Assembly: GCA_028023455.1 (NCBI GenBank)
Contig: JAQFVV010000020.1
Span: forward strand, 5,501,092-5,565,091
Reading direction: 5' to 3'
Length of the DNA stretch: 64,000 bases
Origin: Epiperipatus broadwayi
Taxonomy: Eukaryota > Onychophora > Udeonychophora > Euonychophora > Peripatidae
A program made the position numbers and the translations under genes. Positions within the stretch are counted from its first letter, which is position 1. Each line of letters opens with the position of its first letter. Below are positions 21,871 to 35,442 of the stretch, piece after piece. The notes under the pieces are model-generated. The model was not told the DNA's origin. It did not search any database and worked only from the letters and a program-made list of their open reading frames with translations.

Positions 21871-23538
21871 TTTATAGTAAATATTACCAATAAATACAAT
21901 AAATAAAATAAGATAGCCTTCACTCCAACCATTGCAAAATAAAACAACAGTAATCATAAGATGCATTATTCATTCAGTAAAATAGTATCCTATTATTTGT
22001 ATTGGAAACAGTTACAGTAAATCTCCCAATTCATAAGAAACTTAATATTATACTTATACTACTATAAAATATATTTCTTATGATGTAAATGCATCAATAT
22101 AAGTTTATATTTTAAAATACACTTCTTAGTAAAGTCTAACATATAAAGTATTAAAAGAAAAAATATTAAAGACTTTCTTTGCAGTTTAGCAAAGTACCAT
22201 CCTGATATTTGAATATGAGAAAATTTTAATTAAAAATATGAATATTTCCCTCTATATATAAAAAAAAATATTATGCAAAAATATTTAAGAAATAATTTCA
22301 TAAATTTTTGTAACTGAAATGGGTTTAAATTATTTATAATACAATTTAAAAGAACTATCCATAAATTATATTGCTTGACATTTATATTATTTTTTGTTTT
22401 ATACTCTTAGATTCATTATATCATTCAAAATCATTTTCACTATTCTCACTTTCATTTCAATTTGAATATGCATCTGCTTGCTCTAAGTGATCTCTACTAT
22501 TTGTTTGAGTATCAATTGACAATTATTAAACATCTCAACATCATTTGGAAATAAATTTCTATATACTTCATCTTGCCCTCTCACAAAATTATCAACTTCA
22601 AATGGTTTAGTCATTACTTTACCAAATAAAACTATATTCTATGATGATTCATGTGGTGATAAATAGTGATTAAAGTGTAGGTATGGAATAAATAACAATA
22701 ATGACTCAAAAGAGTAAGATAATATCATCAGGGATAATGCAAATCATAATAATAGGTCCATATTCATCAGGCACCTAAGATTCAAGTCATGGCTTTATTA
22801 TAGCACTTATTGACAACAAGGAAATGCAACTGTCCATGGAAAGAGATATGTAGCCCCGTGTTATCTGTATATTTCAATAACTTTAAGATATGGAAATATA
22901 ATACACATACAACAGTTTTCAACATAACCCTAACACCTAAGATTTCATATAAATATTAATCTTTTGATCACCATCCTATATCTTCTGCACTGAATAAACT
23001 CTCTCAATATCAAAAAATATGCAAACAGCATTCTAAAATAACTTCCAAAACACAATATTAAAGAAGCAACAAAGATCTAAATTCATGTCAAGATAGTTTT
23101 TTTTTTAAAAAATTTCATGGACAAATGATCTTGATTAAAAAAACATACATTTGTTCCATACATTCATTTATTTGTTATTATACAATTTAGAGATTGGTAT
23201 TAGATCTTTCTCTGTATTTCAACAAATAACATTCATAAAAAATAATATACTAATAATGTAATGATGTTATATGATATAAGCATATTCAAGGACTCAATAA
23301 ATAAATATTTTAAAAGATTCTTTGATGTTTTCAAATATTTGTCCATATCTATCAATTCTTTTATAAAAATACACACATGATGATAATTTTATCAACATTT
23401 CAGTCCACTATTTAATATTAAATTCAAGCAATATATAATATTAATCTTAAAATACTAATTAGGATATATCTTTTTTTTAAAAAAATACAAAAAATTATTA
23501 AGCAAAATATAATCTAACTAATAATAAAAAATTACCAA
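21871..23538. other. AT-rich intergenic DNA
   Basis: No gene or repeat boundary that I can support. Confidence 0.5.
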
Positions 23539-23659
23539 TGATCTCATTATATATTAAACAAGACAAAACTCTCCATATAGTAGTGCCACTCTGTGCCAAC
23601 CAGAGTAATCAATGGATGCCAGAAGGCTTGTGCATAAAATCTTTATCTAATGCTTACTC

Positions 23660-23718
23660 ATCCAATATCCCCAGAATAGTTTATGGCTTGTGGCCTTCGT
23701 CAGTGAGGAGCTTTGGAT
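23660..23718 (-). ncRNA. Decayed hammerhead, family A
   Basis: Minus strand: CTGACGA is present, but GAAA has become TAAA and the cleavage triplet is changed, so it should be inactive. Stem I still pairs. Confidence 0.65.
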
Positions 23719-24199
23719 CTGAGAGCACTGCACCTAGATCTTAGGATCTAATGCAGCCCTCCAGCAAACATCCTTTATCTCTACTTAACTATAAAACTAT
23801 GAGAATAGTAGGCATTAGATAGGGATTTTATGCACATGTCTTCTGGCATCCATTGATTACTCTGGTTGGCACAGAGTGGCAATACTGTATGGAGAGTTTT
23901 GCCTTATTTATAAACAATTATGTGCTCATATGAGATAGTGATCATGTGATGCTTAATGGTTTAACACCAATCCTGCCTAATAGGATAGTGGTGGCTATGG
24001 TTGTTAAAGAGCCAAAGACACCAAAATGTATGGGTGCTGAATTGAGTTCAGACCCATATGACTATATAAGCTATTGAACTTAGATTGAAAATATTTTTGT
24101 GTTTTAAATTTCATTATCATAGTTTTATAGTTAAGTAGAGATAAAAGGTGGTTGTTGGGGGGCTGCATTAAATCCTAAGATCTAGGTTCAGTGCTCTCA

Positions 24200-24244
24200 G
24201 ATCCCAAGCTCCTCACTGATGAAGGCCACAAGCCAAAAACTAGA
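24200..24244 (+). ncRNA. Truncated hammerhead, family A
   Basis: CTGATGA and stem II are intact, but GAAA reads AAAA and the 3' half (GTCTGGGGATATTGGAT region) is deleted. Confidence 0.6.
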
Positions 24245-24399
24245 GTAGGCATTAGATAGGAATTTTATGCACAAGCCTTCTGGCATACATTGATTACTAT
24301 GGTTGGCACAGGGTAGCACTACTGTATGGAGAGTTTTGCCTTGTTTATAAACAATTATGTGCTAGTATGAGATAGTGATCAGTTGATCTCATTATATTA

Positions 24400-26370
24400 T
24401 TAAGATCATTCATAGAGATCAGCTTCTTGGATCATACATTCAAAAAACCAATTACAATTATGATTTTAAACCACCTTGTTCAGAAAATAACTTTCTGAAT
24501 ATCCATTTGTTTTTTTTAAAACATAATAATAAAATTAATCTATCTTAAGATTAAATTTAAAATATACTAACAACAAGTTACAATAGAATGACAGCCTGTT
24601 AAGCTAATTGTGCAGACGCTGTGAGAATGTTATTAATAAATGAATACCTTCGAACAACCACATGATATAGTATTTGTATAAGAGCAAAAAGGAATCAAGT
24701 TAGTTTTAAAATAAATAAATTGTAATATTTTAAATACTAACATTAGGCTTAACACTAAAAATACTAATAATAAAGTTTTAAAGTTATGAAAAGATTTTTC
24801 CCCCCTTGCTCATAAGTTGAAATGCTTTCCAGGAATTTTTTTGTCAGGAATCTCACACCATTGCCTAGTTACAGTTGAAGAGCATTGTGCACAATTATAT
24901 TTTTATCCTGGAACCATATGAAGAAATGTACAAATGATAATATTAAAATCCAGTAAAATCTAAGAAGAATATTCATGATCCTAACAGATAAAATGTTTAT
25001 TTCAGTCCTTTCTGAAAACTTTTATCCAGGCATTTAATATCTTCTTAAAATAATTCAAGATCCATTCTATATGAAAACATTTCATTATGTATATTTTTGG
25101 CTATTGTGTAGAGCAGATAGATTGCAGTAAATATAATTTTTGCATTTTCATCAATCAAAAATATTAACAGCAGACATTATTTATTTAATACATTTATAAG
25201 AAGTTATATAGTTCATGAATTAAAATAAATATTTTTTTCTTTAAAAATTTACCATTTTTATGATTTTAAAACATATATTCCTTCACTAAATGTTTTTCTT
25301 TTCCAGATAAAAACAGCTATAACATTTCAACATTTATTAATATATACCTTTAATCTTTTAAAAAGACATATAGAGCTTATCTATTCAAAATAAAGTTACT
25401 TTTAAAGTATATAATTTATTTATTGATTTGATTAATAGAAAAACCTTTTTAAAAGCATAAGACATTCAAAAGCATCTTCAATTTGTCTTTAAATGCATTC
25501 TTCCTAAAACACAAGTCCATTGTGATTACATTAAAGAGAAATCAAATATAAATTATTACCATCAATTATATAATTAAAAGTAGACATTTCTCATACCACA
25601 AAACATTTTAAGTTCAATTTTAAAACATAGCTGCAGAATCTTAATTTTTTTTCTTTCTTTCAAATTTAACACTGAGATAAAGATTTTTAAATAAATATCT
25701 GATACCTCTTAATTAACTTTAATAAATTAACTGCATTGCAATATGATAAAGTCATTTCAAATAAATGGTCACTCACTCCAAACATACAATTTATAAAAAT
25801 TACAAAGTTCTTATGTAAATCTCCAGTTTTGTTGCAATACCCTACAATACATAAGTTTTGTTTATTCTTTATTAATAAATTAAGTTATTTTTATTATTAT
25901 TATTAACCCATTTAGTTTGTCTTTGTAATTCAATCCAAATATTACTCTTTTAACATCCAATATGCTAGTTTTCATCCACAATCCTGAGAAATCATGCAAT
26001 CCATTTGGGATCATGCAGGGATGGCAGTAATAATTTGCAAATGATGATAATTGTACATTAATAAGTTTAACAAAAGTAAACTTTCTAATTAGAAGATTTG
26101 GCACCTGAGGCTTCATTTTTAATTTTATTTTGTTGAAACTGAAAAACGAACATTTATCAGTTAATATTATATATATATTTAAAAAACCATGTATCATTGT
26201 ATAAAAACAGTTACAATATCTTATGCCATACTCATGGATATTACACTTCAGTAACAATTACGAGACTAAATTTTATTTACATTTAAAATTCCTAGTAATT
26301 GTTCAATTGAATGCAATTTAATTTTTGATTAAACTTTAATTTTATTGTACTACAGTTTCTGTTTTCCCAT
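24400..26370. other. AT-rich intergenic DNA
   Basis: No recognisable repeat or gene. The 125-residue minus-strand frame at 25880-26257 has no motif I recognise, and its composition fits chance in AT-rich DNA. Confidence 0.45.
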
Positions 26371-26503
26371 AATAAATATTTACTAAGGCTGTAAACCTTA
26401 AGAATATGCACATGAAAATGCGAAGTTAGGGACCTCTACAGGTCTTAACCACAAGCTTATGTATATTCTTATGGTTTACAGCCTTAGTAAATATTACTTA
26501 TGT
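26371..26503. repeat. Snap-back palindrome
   Basis: Left arm about 26374-26410 (AATATTTACTAAGGCTGTAA...) returns inverted at about 26463-26498. The short centre holds GACC-TGTAGA-GGTC-type pairing on the minus strand. Confidence 0.65.
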
Positions 26504-27240
26504 AATCAATGTGCGTTTAAATAAATTCATAATAAATAGTGGAGAATCCAAGATTATTATAAGAATGAAGTTTATTCTTATTATTTATTTTATTTAATTT
26601 TGTTAGAGACCTGCAATGAATATTAAAAATTATTTAGATATATTATTTTCACCTTTTCCATAATTCCAGAAATATATGACATATCCTTTTCATCTAGTTC
26701 ATAATCCCAGGAATATATGGCTTATTTATTCAATGTTTATTAAGTATACTTTGATTAATCTTTTACAATAAAAATATTTCCTTTGATATTAAAAGTGCAT
26801 GTTATTTTTATTAAATCTTCTAAATAATTATCATTATCATTTTAGACCACCATTATACTTATATAAATAATAATTGTGATATAAAAATACTTGAAATTAT
26901 GGCAATTATATACTTTATTAGAAAATATACATGATTGCAGGTAAATAAATCTGTCATTTATTGGCTTTACTAGCATAAAATAATCCCAATATTTTATGTC
27001 ATAAACTACTTTCATATACAATGGACCATTTCAAATGTGACTTGTCATTCAATATATTAAACATTTTATCAATTGCATCTTATGACCCACATATTTGTAA
27101 TTACTATATTGTTAAATCATGATTTTCAATATAATCTCAAAAGTATGCTAGTCTATTAAGGTATTTATTTTCATAAAGTCACATATAGATACATATAATA
27201 TTTTATATGTACATATTTTTGGTCTATATATATATATAAA
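26504..27240. other. AT-rich intergenic DNA
   Basis: Nothing recognised; a (TA)n tract near 27225-27238. Confidence 0.5.
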
Positions 27241-27402
27241 CAAAAAAAGACTTACAAATCCAAGAAATAATATTATATTTCAACCAGAGGACTGGTTTTC
27301 ATCAGAAAGAAAAAAATGGTGTATTTTTTTTTCTTTCTGATGAAAACCAGTCCTCTGGTTGAAATATAATATTATTTCTTGGATTTATAAGTCTTTTTTT
27401 GT
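27241..27402. repeat. Snap-back palindrome with hammerhead-like boxes
   Basis: Two ~70-bp arms (27241-27310 and 27331-27402) are near-perfect inverted copies around a short spacer. In the right arm CTGATGA (27337-27343), a 6-bp stem AACCAG/CTGGTT with TCCT loop, and GAAA (27361-27364) occur in hammerhead order. The flanks do not form stem I, so I do not call a ribozyme. Confidence 0.7.
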
Positions 27403-28807
27403 TTTTATATGTATTTCCTTTGGTTAGTTTTTTATATATTAATATTTATATATACACACACACACATATATATATATATAATATAATTCAGTGTCTGCAT
27501 TTCCTCAAATCAACAATATGCAATCTTATAATTGATTATTTATAAATACAGTATTCAGATATTTTATCCACTTAGGAGTGCTTTCTTGTAGTCATTGTCA
27601 ACAAACACTTTGAAAGGCTAACCTTCCCACAATTCAGTGACCTTAACTTTTGCTGTCTGCCTGTTGATTAAGTCTTGTTTGTATTAGTATATTAGCATAG
27701 CTTCTTTTATTTTCCTTTTGTTGTTATTTTTTTCAATTTGCAATAATTTTATATTATTATAATTGATGTTAAAACCATAAATACACGACCTATTATAGTC
27801 GTAAAAAATGGATGCTGAAACATTATTATTTACTTTGCAATTTGGTTTCATTTTCTGAACCCTTTTTAATAACAGCAAGTGCTCTTTAGTTCTTTTTCCA
27901 ACATGCATCTCCATTGCCCTATATGTTTGCTACTCCACCTATATATCCATTTATAAATGATGCAATTTTTATTTATTTATAAATGAAATTTTATATTTAG
28001 AGTTATTTATTAATTTGTTTAAACAAGTTATACTTTACATATATCTGATTACTGTATTTATAAATATTCAGTTATAAGATTATATATATATAACAGTCAT
28101 ATCAGTAAAATATAAATAGTGTTCAAACCTAAATTTTGATAGTGGACAGATATATATTAAGTTACAAGATTTCTATGATTTCTTTATAGTGTTACATATT
28201 GTTTTACTAAAGAATTTTTTATTAAAATAAATATGCGTTAATGGACTAAAAATGGTAAAACAATCCCTACATATATGTAATTAACTTTATGATATAAGTG
28301 TAAAAGCTATTTTCATAGTTAATTAATATTGTTGTTACACATTTTGTAACTACTTTATTTAATTGAAAGTTTCTAAGAATAACTCTGAACAATATGTTGC
28401 TACTCAAATTAATTCTTAATAGCAAATCAGTACCTACATTTTATCTAATTTTACAAAGTTCCCACTTTATTTAAACATCATCAGATAATATTCAACTTTC
28501 TACTTATAATGTTTATAAATTTCCAATGTTGATTTTTTTCTATTTTAAACTCGTACTGTTTTAAAAATTTTAACAAAGATATAATAATAATAAAATTTAA
28601 AAAGAAAAAAGATTGAGAAATTGATTAATGTAATTCTTTAGAACAGTTTATAATCTTAAAAACTATTACGTGTCAAGAGTAAATGTTAATTAGGTATTTT
28701 ATTTAATGTTGCTGCATTAATTTTAATTAACACTGCTTAAAGATTCTCCAATAAGGTGAGTTTACATAAAAATGTTAAAGATTTTTCTTTAATTAAAAGC
28801 AAAAAAT
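27403..28807. other. AT-rich intergenic DNA with CA/TA tracts
   Basis: Contains (CA)n and (TA)n around 27452-27482. The 76-residue minus-strand frame at 27684-27914 is not recognised. Confidence 0.5.
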
Positions 28808-28811
28808 GCAA

Positions 28812-28903
28812 GCGTTGGTGGCCTAGAGGTTAGCACAGCTGCCTTCCAAGCAGCTGGCCGGGGTTCGCTTCCCGGTCAAAGCATTTGACATATGAAAAAA
28901 AAA
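28812..28903 (+). mobile_element. tRNA-Gly-headed SINE
   Basis: The best preserved SINE here. GCGTTGGTGGCCTAGAGG start (A box), anticodon hairpin GCTGC-CTTCCAA-GCAGC with anticodon TCC (glycine), B box GGTTCGCTTCC, then GTCAAAGCATTTGACATATG and poly(A). The head closely resembles animal tRNA-Gly(TCC), but the acceptor stem does not close and a tail follows, so it is a SINE and not a tRNA gene. Confidence 0.8.
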
Positions 28904-28944
28904 GAATTTTTATTTTTTTATAAAAGTTGCATTTTTAAATCATT

Positions 28945-29037
28945 AATTTTTTTTTCTCATGTGTCATAGCACCAGCCAGAAAGTGAACCCGCTAACCCGG
29001 GACAACTGCTTGTAAAGCAGCTATCGCTGACTTGACA
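28945..29037 (-). mobile_element. tRNA-headed SINE (different head)
   Basis: Minus strand: an anticodon hairpin with loop TTTACAA, a B box region (GCGGGTTCACTTTC), then GCTATGACACATG and poly(A). The tail matches the neighbouring SINEs while the head is a different tRNA. Confidence 0.65.
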
Positions 29038-29266
29038 ATCATTAATTTTTTGATTTATTTATCTTTAAAATGATAAAATAATATCTCTAAAATGATAATA
29101 TAATAAACTTATAAAATGAACAACTCTTCTAGGGCATTGTTAAATATTTTTAAAGAAATTTTAATGATTAGTTTGCTATTTAGCAGTGAGGTTACATAAT
29201 TTGTTTAACCAAGGGCTATTAATAAATGTTGTGCCTCATTATCATTTATATCCACAATAGTGTTAC

Positions 29267-29614
29267 ATAATTCTCATATCAAATGATCACTATCTCCCAT
29301 GCTTGCTCATAACTGTTGTTAAAATAGGCAAAACTCTCTCCATACAGTAGTACCACTTAAAGAAATCAATGGATGCCAGAAGGCTTGTGCATAAAATCCC
29401 TATCTAGTGACTACTCATCCAATATCCCCAAACTAGTTTTTGGTTTGTGGCCTTCATCAGTGAGGAGTCCTGGATCTGAGTGGGGATATTGAATGAGTAG
29501 GCGTTAGATAGGAATTTTATGCACAAGTCTTCTGGTATCCATTGATTACTCTGTCTTGCTTTGAGTGGCACTACTGTATGGAGAGAGTTTTGCCTATTTT
29601 TATAATTCTCATAT
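29267..29614. mobile_element. Retrozyme family A, palindromic copy
   Basis: A 322-bp insertion (29280-29601) between perfect ATAATTCTCATAT copies (29267-29279 and 29602-29614). The left two thirds are minus orientation; after about 29476 a plus-orientation part follows, starting inside the ribozyme 3' half (TGGGGATATTGAAT). Confidence 0.87.
29417..29475 (-). ncRNA. Decayed hammerhead, family A
   Basis: CTGATGA intact, but G12 of GAAA is A and the triplet is GTT. Stem I pairs largely remain. Confidence 0.65.
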
Positions 29615-29735
29615 ATTATTAAGAGCAGATATAATAAAATAAAATTATCATCTCCAGTTCAGATTCTGTCTTTTGCATATAGCATTTACATTGTATCCAT
29701 TTACACTATTCTATAACCTGAAATTATTATGAGAC

Positions 29736-29885
29736 TACATGTGTTTGGATAGACAAAATAGGAAAATGTGTTAGAAGAATGTGGAAGCAAAGTGGATAGA
29801 GATTGGAAAAGATGGATTGAACTTGGAGAGACCTTCTTCCTGTGGTGGATAGAAAATGGTTCAAAATAATAATGATGATAACTTG
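29736..29885 (+). pseudogene. LINE 3' end fragment (RTE-like)
   Basis: Encodes a peptide ending DGLNLERPSSC, followed by AATAATGATGATGATA. Matches the minus-strand fragment at 3375-3495. A 5'-truncated LINE end. Confidence 0.45.
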
Positions 29886-30118
29886 AAGTTAAACATTCTT
29901 AAAGTTTTGGCCTCTAACTAATCCACTTAGATATTTATATAAACCTGACATCATGTCAGATTCTATAAAATATAGAAATCTGTTTTATACCAATTGTACA
30001 TTTTTTTTTTTGGCTAGGAAGGTTAATACTAACAACAATATCATAATTCTCATATGTATTTCTTCATCTTACTCTAAAGACATCTACTGTAAACTTGATT
30101 AATAACTGGACAACAATT

Positions 30119-30212
30119 GGTAAGTAGTCAACACAGCTACCTTACAAGCAGTTGTCCCAGGTTAGCGGGTTTGTTTCCCGCGAATGCTATGACACATGAA
30201 AAAAAAAAGATA
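30119..30212 (+). mobile_element. tRNA-headed SINE (different head)
   Basis: tRNA-like segment with an anticodon hairpin (loop CTTACAA), a B-box region (GCGGGTTTGTTTCCC), then GCTATGACACATG and poly(A). Same tail as the elements at 13.9 and 29.0 kb. Confidence 0.65.
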
Positions 30213-32155
30213 TATTTGTCAGAATGGCTTTTGATTTTTGCTTTCATCAATGAGAACTAGAATTTAAAGATGGCATTAATGCATTTAGCATAAAATGGAT
30301 GTCCTTACAGTGTAGCAACACTAACCTTATATTAGATCTACATAAGTATAAAGGTACATTAGGATGAATTCGAAATCTAATTTTTGAATTTATTAGTTTT
30401 AATAGCATAAATGAATAAAAAATAGCTTCTGGATACCTAATGAATGCTTTAAAGTTATAGATTTGAATTGTATTCTTCATTGTTTAGGGATGTTATATAC
30501 TGTTGAGTGTTCATTGATTACTAAAACTTATAACAGATGTCTGTATATTAAAAAAAAAATTCTGCATTTACGCTATTTATGTTTGTTATTAGATATTTAA
30601 TAGCTATTAAATATTTATTGACATCATCAAATATAAATACACTGTGTAGTCTAGTCATCTTTAAAATCGGTAGTAAAATCAGGCATGGCATTATGAAATT
30701 CAGATATTGTCAATGAGTTGATTAGGTATCATTTTTTCCTAAAGATACATCATCTTAAATGTTTAAAATAAGGAAAAAGTTTAAAATAATAGTCTCTATT
30801 TCTTTATTATTTAATCAAAGAGTTGGTAGGTAATCTACTATATTAACTGTAATATATAATACTAATAATTTTTTATAGAAATACGACAAAAATTCTGAAA
30901 AAGGCCAGGTGATAAATATATAATGACAAAATCTTGCTATTGGTGATGTATTTCATAGCCAAATGTTTCTAAATTTGATAATTTTAAAAAAGAATATTCA
31001 CCAAGAAAATTAAAACATCTAAAACATGAATATACACTGTAAAATTGAATAATGCAAAATGTTCTTTCAGGGAAAATGTCTGAAATAGGGAAGTTTGTAT
31101 AGAAAGCTAATAAGATAAGATCTTCAGGGGTGATTCTTCATAATGACAAAGTACAAGATAAAAAAAAGTTTAAATTCAGGTATATACAGCTAAATGACAG
31201 ATGTAGGTTACACAAAAATAACAAGTATGAAAAATAGTTTTAGTTCTTTGGGAAATTTGTTCATTTTTCTAACTGTATCTTGGGATGCTAATACCCCCAA
31301 TATCCAGTCACAATAGTATTAAAATTTTACTTCGTGTTAACTGACATAGGTAAATTTTAGGGTATAGTTTATTTAGCACTTAGCTGGAAAAGATGCAACT
31401 TGAAAGAAAAGTTATTTTTCTCTTTATTATTGATAGAAAGTGTATTTTGAAATGTGTGCAATGTGTTTTCTAAGAAAATTGTTGACTATACATTATTACA
31501 TGCCCTTTTTTAGATTGTAAATAAATTGATGGAAACAATGGAAGAAGAAATATAAAGAATAACTTAATTCATCAAATTGGTAGTATCATATTTGTTTTCA
31601 CAAATGAATAGATAAACAGGTTTTTATAATTCCTGTGTTGCATGCAAATGTGGGATTCAAGCATTAATTACTCAGTTTCTGTGATACCCTCTTTCTCTAT
31701 TCATAGTTATAATTCTTTCTATATAAAACATATACTAAAGAACTTGATTAAAAATATAATAAAGCAAATAATTTGTACTTTTTTTGGCTAAGTATTACAT
31801 GAATAACAATTTTCTTCTATTAAAGAATTGGTAGTGTTTGGTTATGTGCACTCTGGCCATCAAGTGACACTGCAGAACCACCAAGAAGCCTGCAAGTGAT
31901 AAATTTTGATGCAAAAATGACTGAAGTCATCTACAGACAAAAAAATTAATTAAGACAAATTAATAATTGAAATAAGCAATTTTATTGACAACAACTGAAT
32001 AAATAAAACCAATATTTACAATTAGATATTTTCTTTCAAGCTTTAATTTCTTCTCTTTCTTTATCTTTATTTACTGACTTTCTCATTTAAATACTTTTAA
32101 ATAAATTTAAGTTTCTTTATATTATAAAGCTAAATACAATTTGTATACCTTACTT
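30213..32155. other. AT-rich intergenic DNA
   Basis: No repeat boundary found. A short open stretch at about 31828-31950 (reading SVWLCALWPSSDTAEPPRSL) has balanced composition but no context, so it is not called as an exon. Confidence 0.45.
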
Positions 32156-32395
32156 CAAACACTTTATAGCAAAAATTTTTTATTGTGTGTATAAGACATA
32201 TAATCTGATGTTTTAACCGTTCTACAGTCTTCCTCAGAGCTATGATATTTTATTATATATTTTATTTTACTTTGTCATTATATTATAGCTCTGAGGAAGA
32301 TTACAGGACAGTTGAAATATCAGATTGTGTGTGTATATATTTGCAATAATTTTTTTTCTATAAAGTGTTTGAAATAAGGTGTATAAATTGCCCTT
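32156..32395. repeat. Snap-back palindrome with hammerhead-like boxes
   Basis: Inverted arms: the left carries the complement of CTCTGAGGAAGACTGTAGAA and the right carries CTCTGAGGAAGATTACAGGA then CAGTTGAAATATCAGATT. Order in each arm: CTGAGGA (one change from CTGATGA), a stem, GAAA or its decayed form. Centre about 32240-32285. Outer arms repeat ACTTTATAG and its complement. Confidence 0.65.
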
Positions 32396-35300
32396 TATAT
32401 AAAATATTATAGCAAAATAAAAAAAACTGATAGGTTTAGTAAAATTTGTATATTATTAAGTTATATTCTTATAAATCAATTAATCATATCACCTTTCAAT
32501 ATTTTCTCTTAAATAAAATGTAATTTTTCTTTCCTATTTAATGTAAATTATGAGAAAATAAAAAAATAAAGTTCCTCAAATTCAAAACAAAGCAGCATCC
32601 AATAGAGAAAAGTTCAGTTATAGTCTTTAAAAATGATGAAAAAAACTTAAAATTATTTAAAATTATTTAAAAAGTCTGAGGGGTAATATCTGTGGATATT
32701 ATAGAGGCTAAACTTTCTACAAAAGTGTGTGTAATTTCACATAGACTCAAACTGTTGCAGAATTAAAATTAATGAGTCAATATATAACCATGGCAGAATC
32801 AATGCACAAATGCAAATGCACTTGCTCAGTCTAATTATAAACGGCTGCCAGAAAGCACTGAAGAAAGAACAAAAGAAATGGCATAGAATGTTGCCAAATA
32901 TGCTAATTCCTCCAAGTGTGACAAATAAATGTAACAATATGCATTTAAACTAGCCTGTAAATTTGAACGTAAAGAAATTAAAAGTATTTAATGGAGTAAG
33001 TTGGAAAGTAGAAAAGAAGAGAGAGATGGAGAAGTGAAAGAGGAGGTAAAAACACATTAATTGAAAATATTGGGTATATTTATCAGATATATAATTATTA
33101 CATTTTAATAATAAAAGTGTTTGTTTTAATTCTTAATACTGTATGGCATGAAATAGTGCAAGCATCTAAAAAATTATATTTTATATTTTAAATATATAAT
33201 TCACTTCCATATTTGATATTTTCTAATAATAATTTTTCTTTAATGATGGTTAACATGAACATATGTACTTTTTATAACAAATCTCTAACTTTCTGTAAAC
33301 AAAAAGACATCCATTAGTAACATCCAATGCCTATACTTCAAGTGGATTTAGCAGACAATATTTATTTATAATATTATGGACTTCTTTAAACAACTTTATG
33401 GGTTTGTATTTTAAGATATAGTGGTAGAAAGTTCATATTTTCAATTGGATCACATAATGAAAGGGAATTGTCTAATGCATTTATTTACTATATTTTTCAG
33501 GAAATTGTTCTTTAGTTTATATATTTTAGATGCCAATATTTAATCATTAGTCTTTTGAAGTATGATTGCTTATAATGTGAAAAATGGATCCATACTGCAT
33601 CAATATATTTGCAATAATCTCTAAATTTTTGAAATAATATTCTTGCCCATCTGATTAATTATAAGAAGAAAATATTGTTTCCTTATTATCATGAAACATA
33701 CATAGGTTATTTATCAAACTTATATTTGATAGTCATGAAAATGTAAGACTGTTCTAATCATTAAATACAAAAAATGTTGTTATTTAACATGCATATATTC
33801 ACATCTATAATTAGTTACTTTTGTCTATTTAAATTTTAGCATATTCATATCTCAATGGCATTTAAACCTATCTATTAAGCAGCCACTATAAATAATCATG
33901 AAACATATCTATATATCTGAACAATAAAATTTTATTTGAATACGATATTGAACCTTAATATAAAAAGTATAATAACAACCATTTATAATGGTATCAAATA
34001 TCCAATGTTACTATTAGCTTATGTTTTTTTTTATGCGACTATTTACATCACTCATTCTTTGAATAGAACTTTAAATGTGGAAAAATTATCTTAAAAAATA
34101 TAACAATAAGAACTATCATAAATAATTGATAAGTAAACTTTAAATAAATGCCTTCACAGTTATATTTCTTTCCAACCCATAATAAATAATTAAAATTTTG
34201 TAATAATGAACACAAACAAATATATTAATTTTTAGAATACTAAAACATTATTCAAAATATTTTTTGACGTTTATAAAGTTTGGCTTCCTGTATAATTTAG
34301 CTTCACTTTTTTACTGTTCTTACTTTTAAAGAAATTCTTTATGTATATATTGTCACCTAACAAAAATCAGTACTCTATAACCCATCAAAAATCAAATGTG
34401 GGTCAAGCCAAAAATCACTCTATAATCCAAAAAACAATCAACCAAAGAATAATGAAACACAAGAGAAGCCTTATAATCAAGCTTGCCATATTGGTCACCA
34501 AATAAAACTATGTAACCTAAACAAATGATAATAAGGTCACAGGCTAACTAACAATGATTCACAGTTACACAAAAGCACCATATGAAATGGATTTTAAAAC
34601 ATCACTCCAATCTTCTTGTAGACAAGACCACAGCTAAATATATTTATTAAAATACAAGGTTCTTTTTATAATTCAAAATATTTTATTGTAATTCTTAAGA
34701 TATCTTTATCTCAAATATAGGTAGGTTCTTTTCCAACTTTACAATATCATGCCTTATGTTTTAAAATATCTTAATCTCAAATATGAATTCTTTTACAAAT
34801 TTAAAACATCTTAATCTCAGGTTTTAAAAATATATTTATCTTAAATATAGATTAATTTACAAGTTTAGAATATCTTGATCTCAGGGTTCAAATTCAAGAT
34901 AAAATGCACTTGGAATATGATGATTACTATTTAATCTATACATGGACATTTGACATTTCTTTTAGTTAATTTGAAATCTTAGTATTTTAAGAAAATAGAA
35001 ATGAAATTATATAATAACAGAATAGTCAAATATTTAAGTAACATTTCTAAATACTTTATAATTATTAAAATATAATTATTTCAATTTTATTGACCATAAA
35101 AACACAGAAATCTTATATTTTCTGATGCAAATTTAAAGAAGCAATATCAAAAAAATATAGAAGGCAGTAAGATCATCTTTTATGCTGCCAACTACATAAC
35201 AAGTGCACTTGAAATGAAGCAAATAATATAGCATTTATCTTTTAAGAATGCAGGTAAAATAATCAAATAACTGTTAAGCAAAATGATAATGTACTCTTAA

Positions 35301-35442
35301 AAAATTATTAATACAAATATTATTAAAGTAGATTTTCTGATGAATATAATTTGCTTATGCAATGATATTATAATGGCAATAAAACAAAAACATGTTTAAT
35401 TAATAATAAAATATTTATTTACAATATAATAATCCATATAAT
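32396..35442. other. AT-rich intergenic DNA
   Basis: Long stretch with no supported feature. The hydrophobic 66-residue minus-strand frame at 32737-32937 is not convincing. The 34.4-34.9 kb part has loose internal repetition of CTTAATCTCA/AAATAT words. Confidence 0.45.

Larger units (their letters stand above)
23539..24399. mobile_element. Retrozyme family A, multi-part copy
   Basis: An 833-bp insertion (23553-24385) between TGATCTCATTATAT copies (23539-23552 and 24386-24399). It contains a minus-orientation part with a hammerhead remnant, then a plus-orientation part from about 23805, continuing into a second plus unit whose hammerhead is truncated. Confidence 0.85.

Noticed and set aside
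25880-26257. 125-residue minus-strand frame as a gene
   Set aside because: No recognisable motif, AT-driven composition, no splice or promoter context.
27241-27402. True hammerhead in the 27.3-kb palindrome
   Set aside because: CTGATGA, stem II and GAAA are in order, but the flanks cannot form stem I and an unpaired A follows the core; kept only as a hammerhead-like repeat.
28812-28903. Functional tRNA-Gly gene
   Set aside because: The acceptor stem does not close and the head is followed by a SINE tail and poly(A); several related elements occur nearby.
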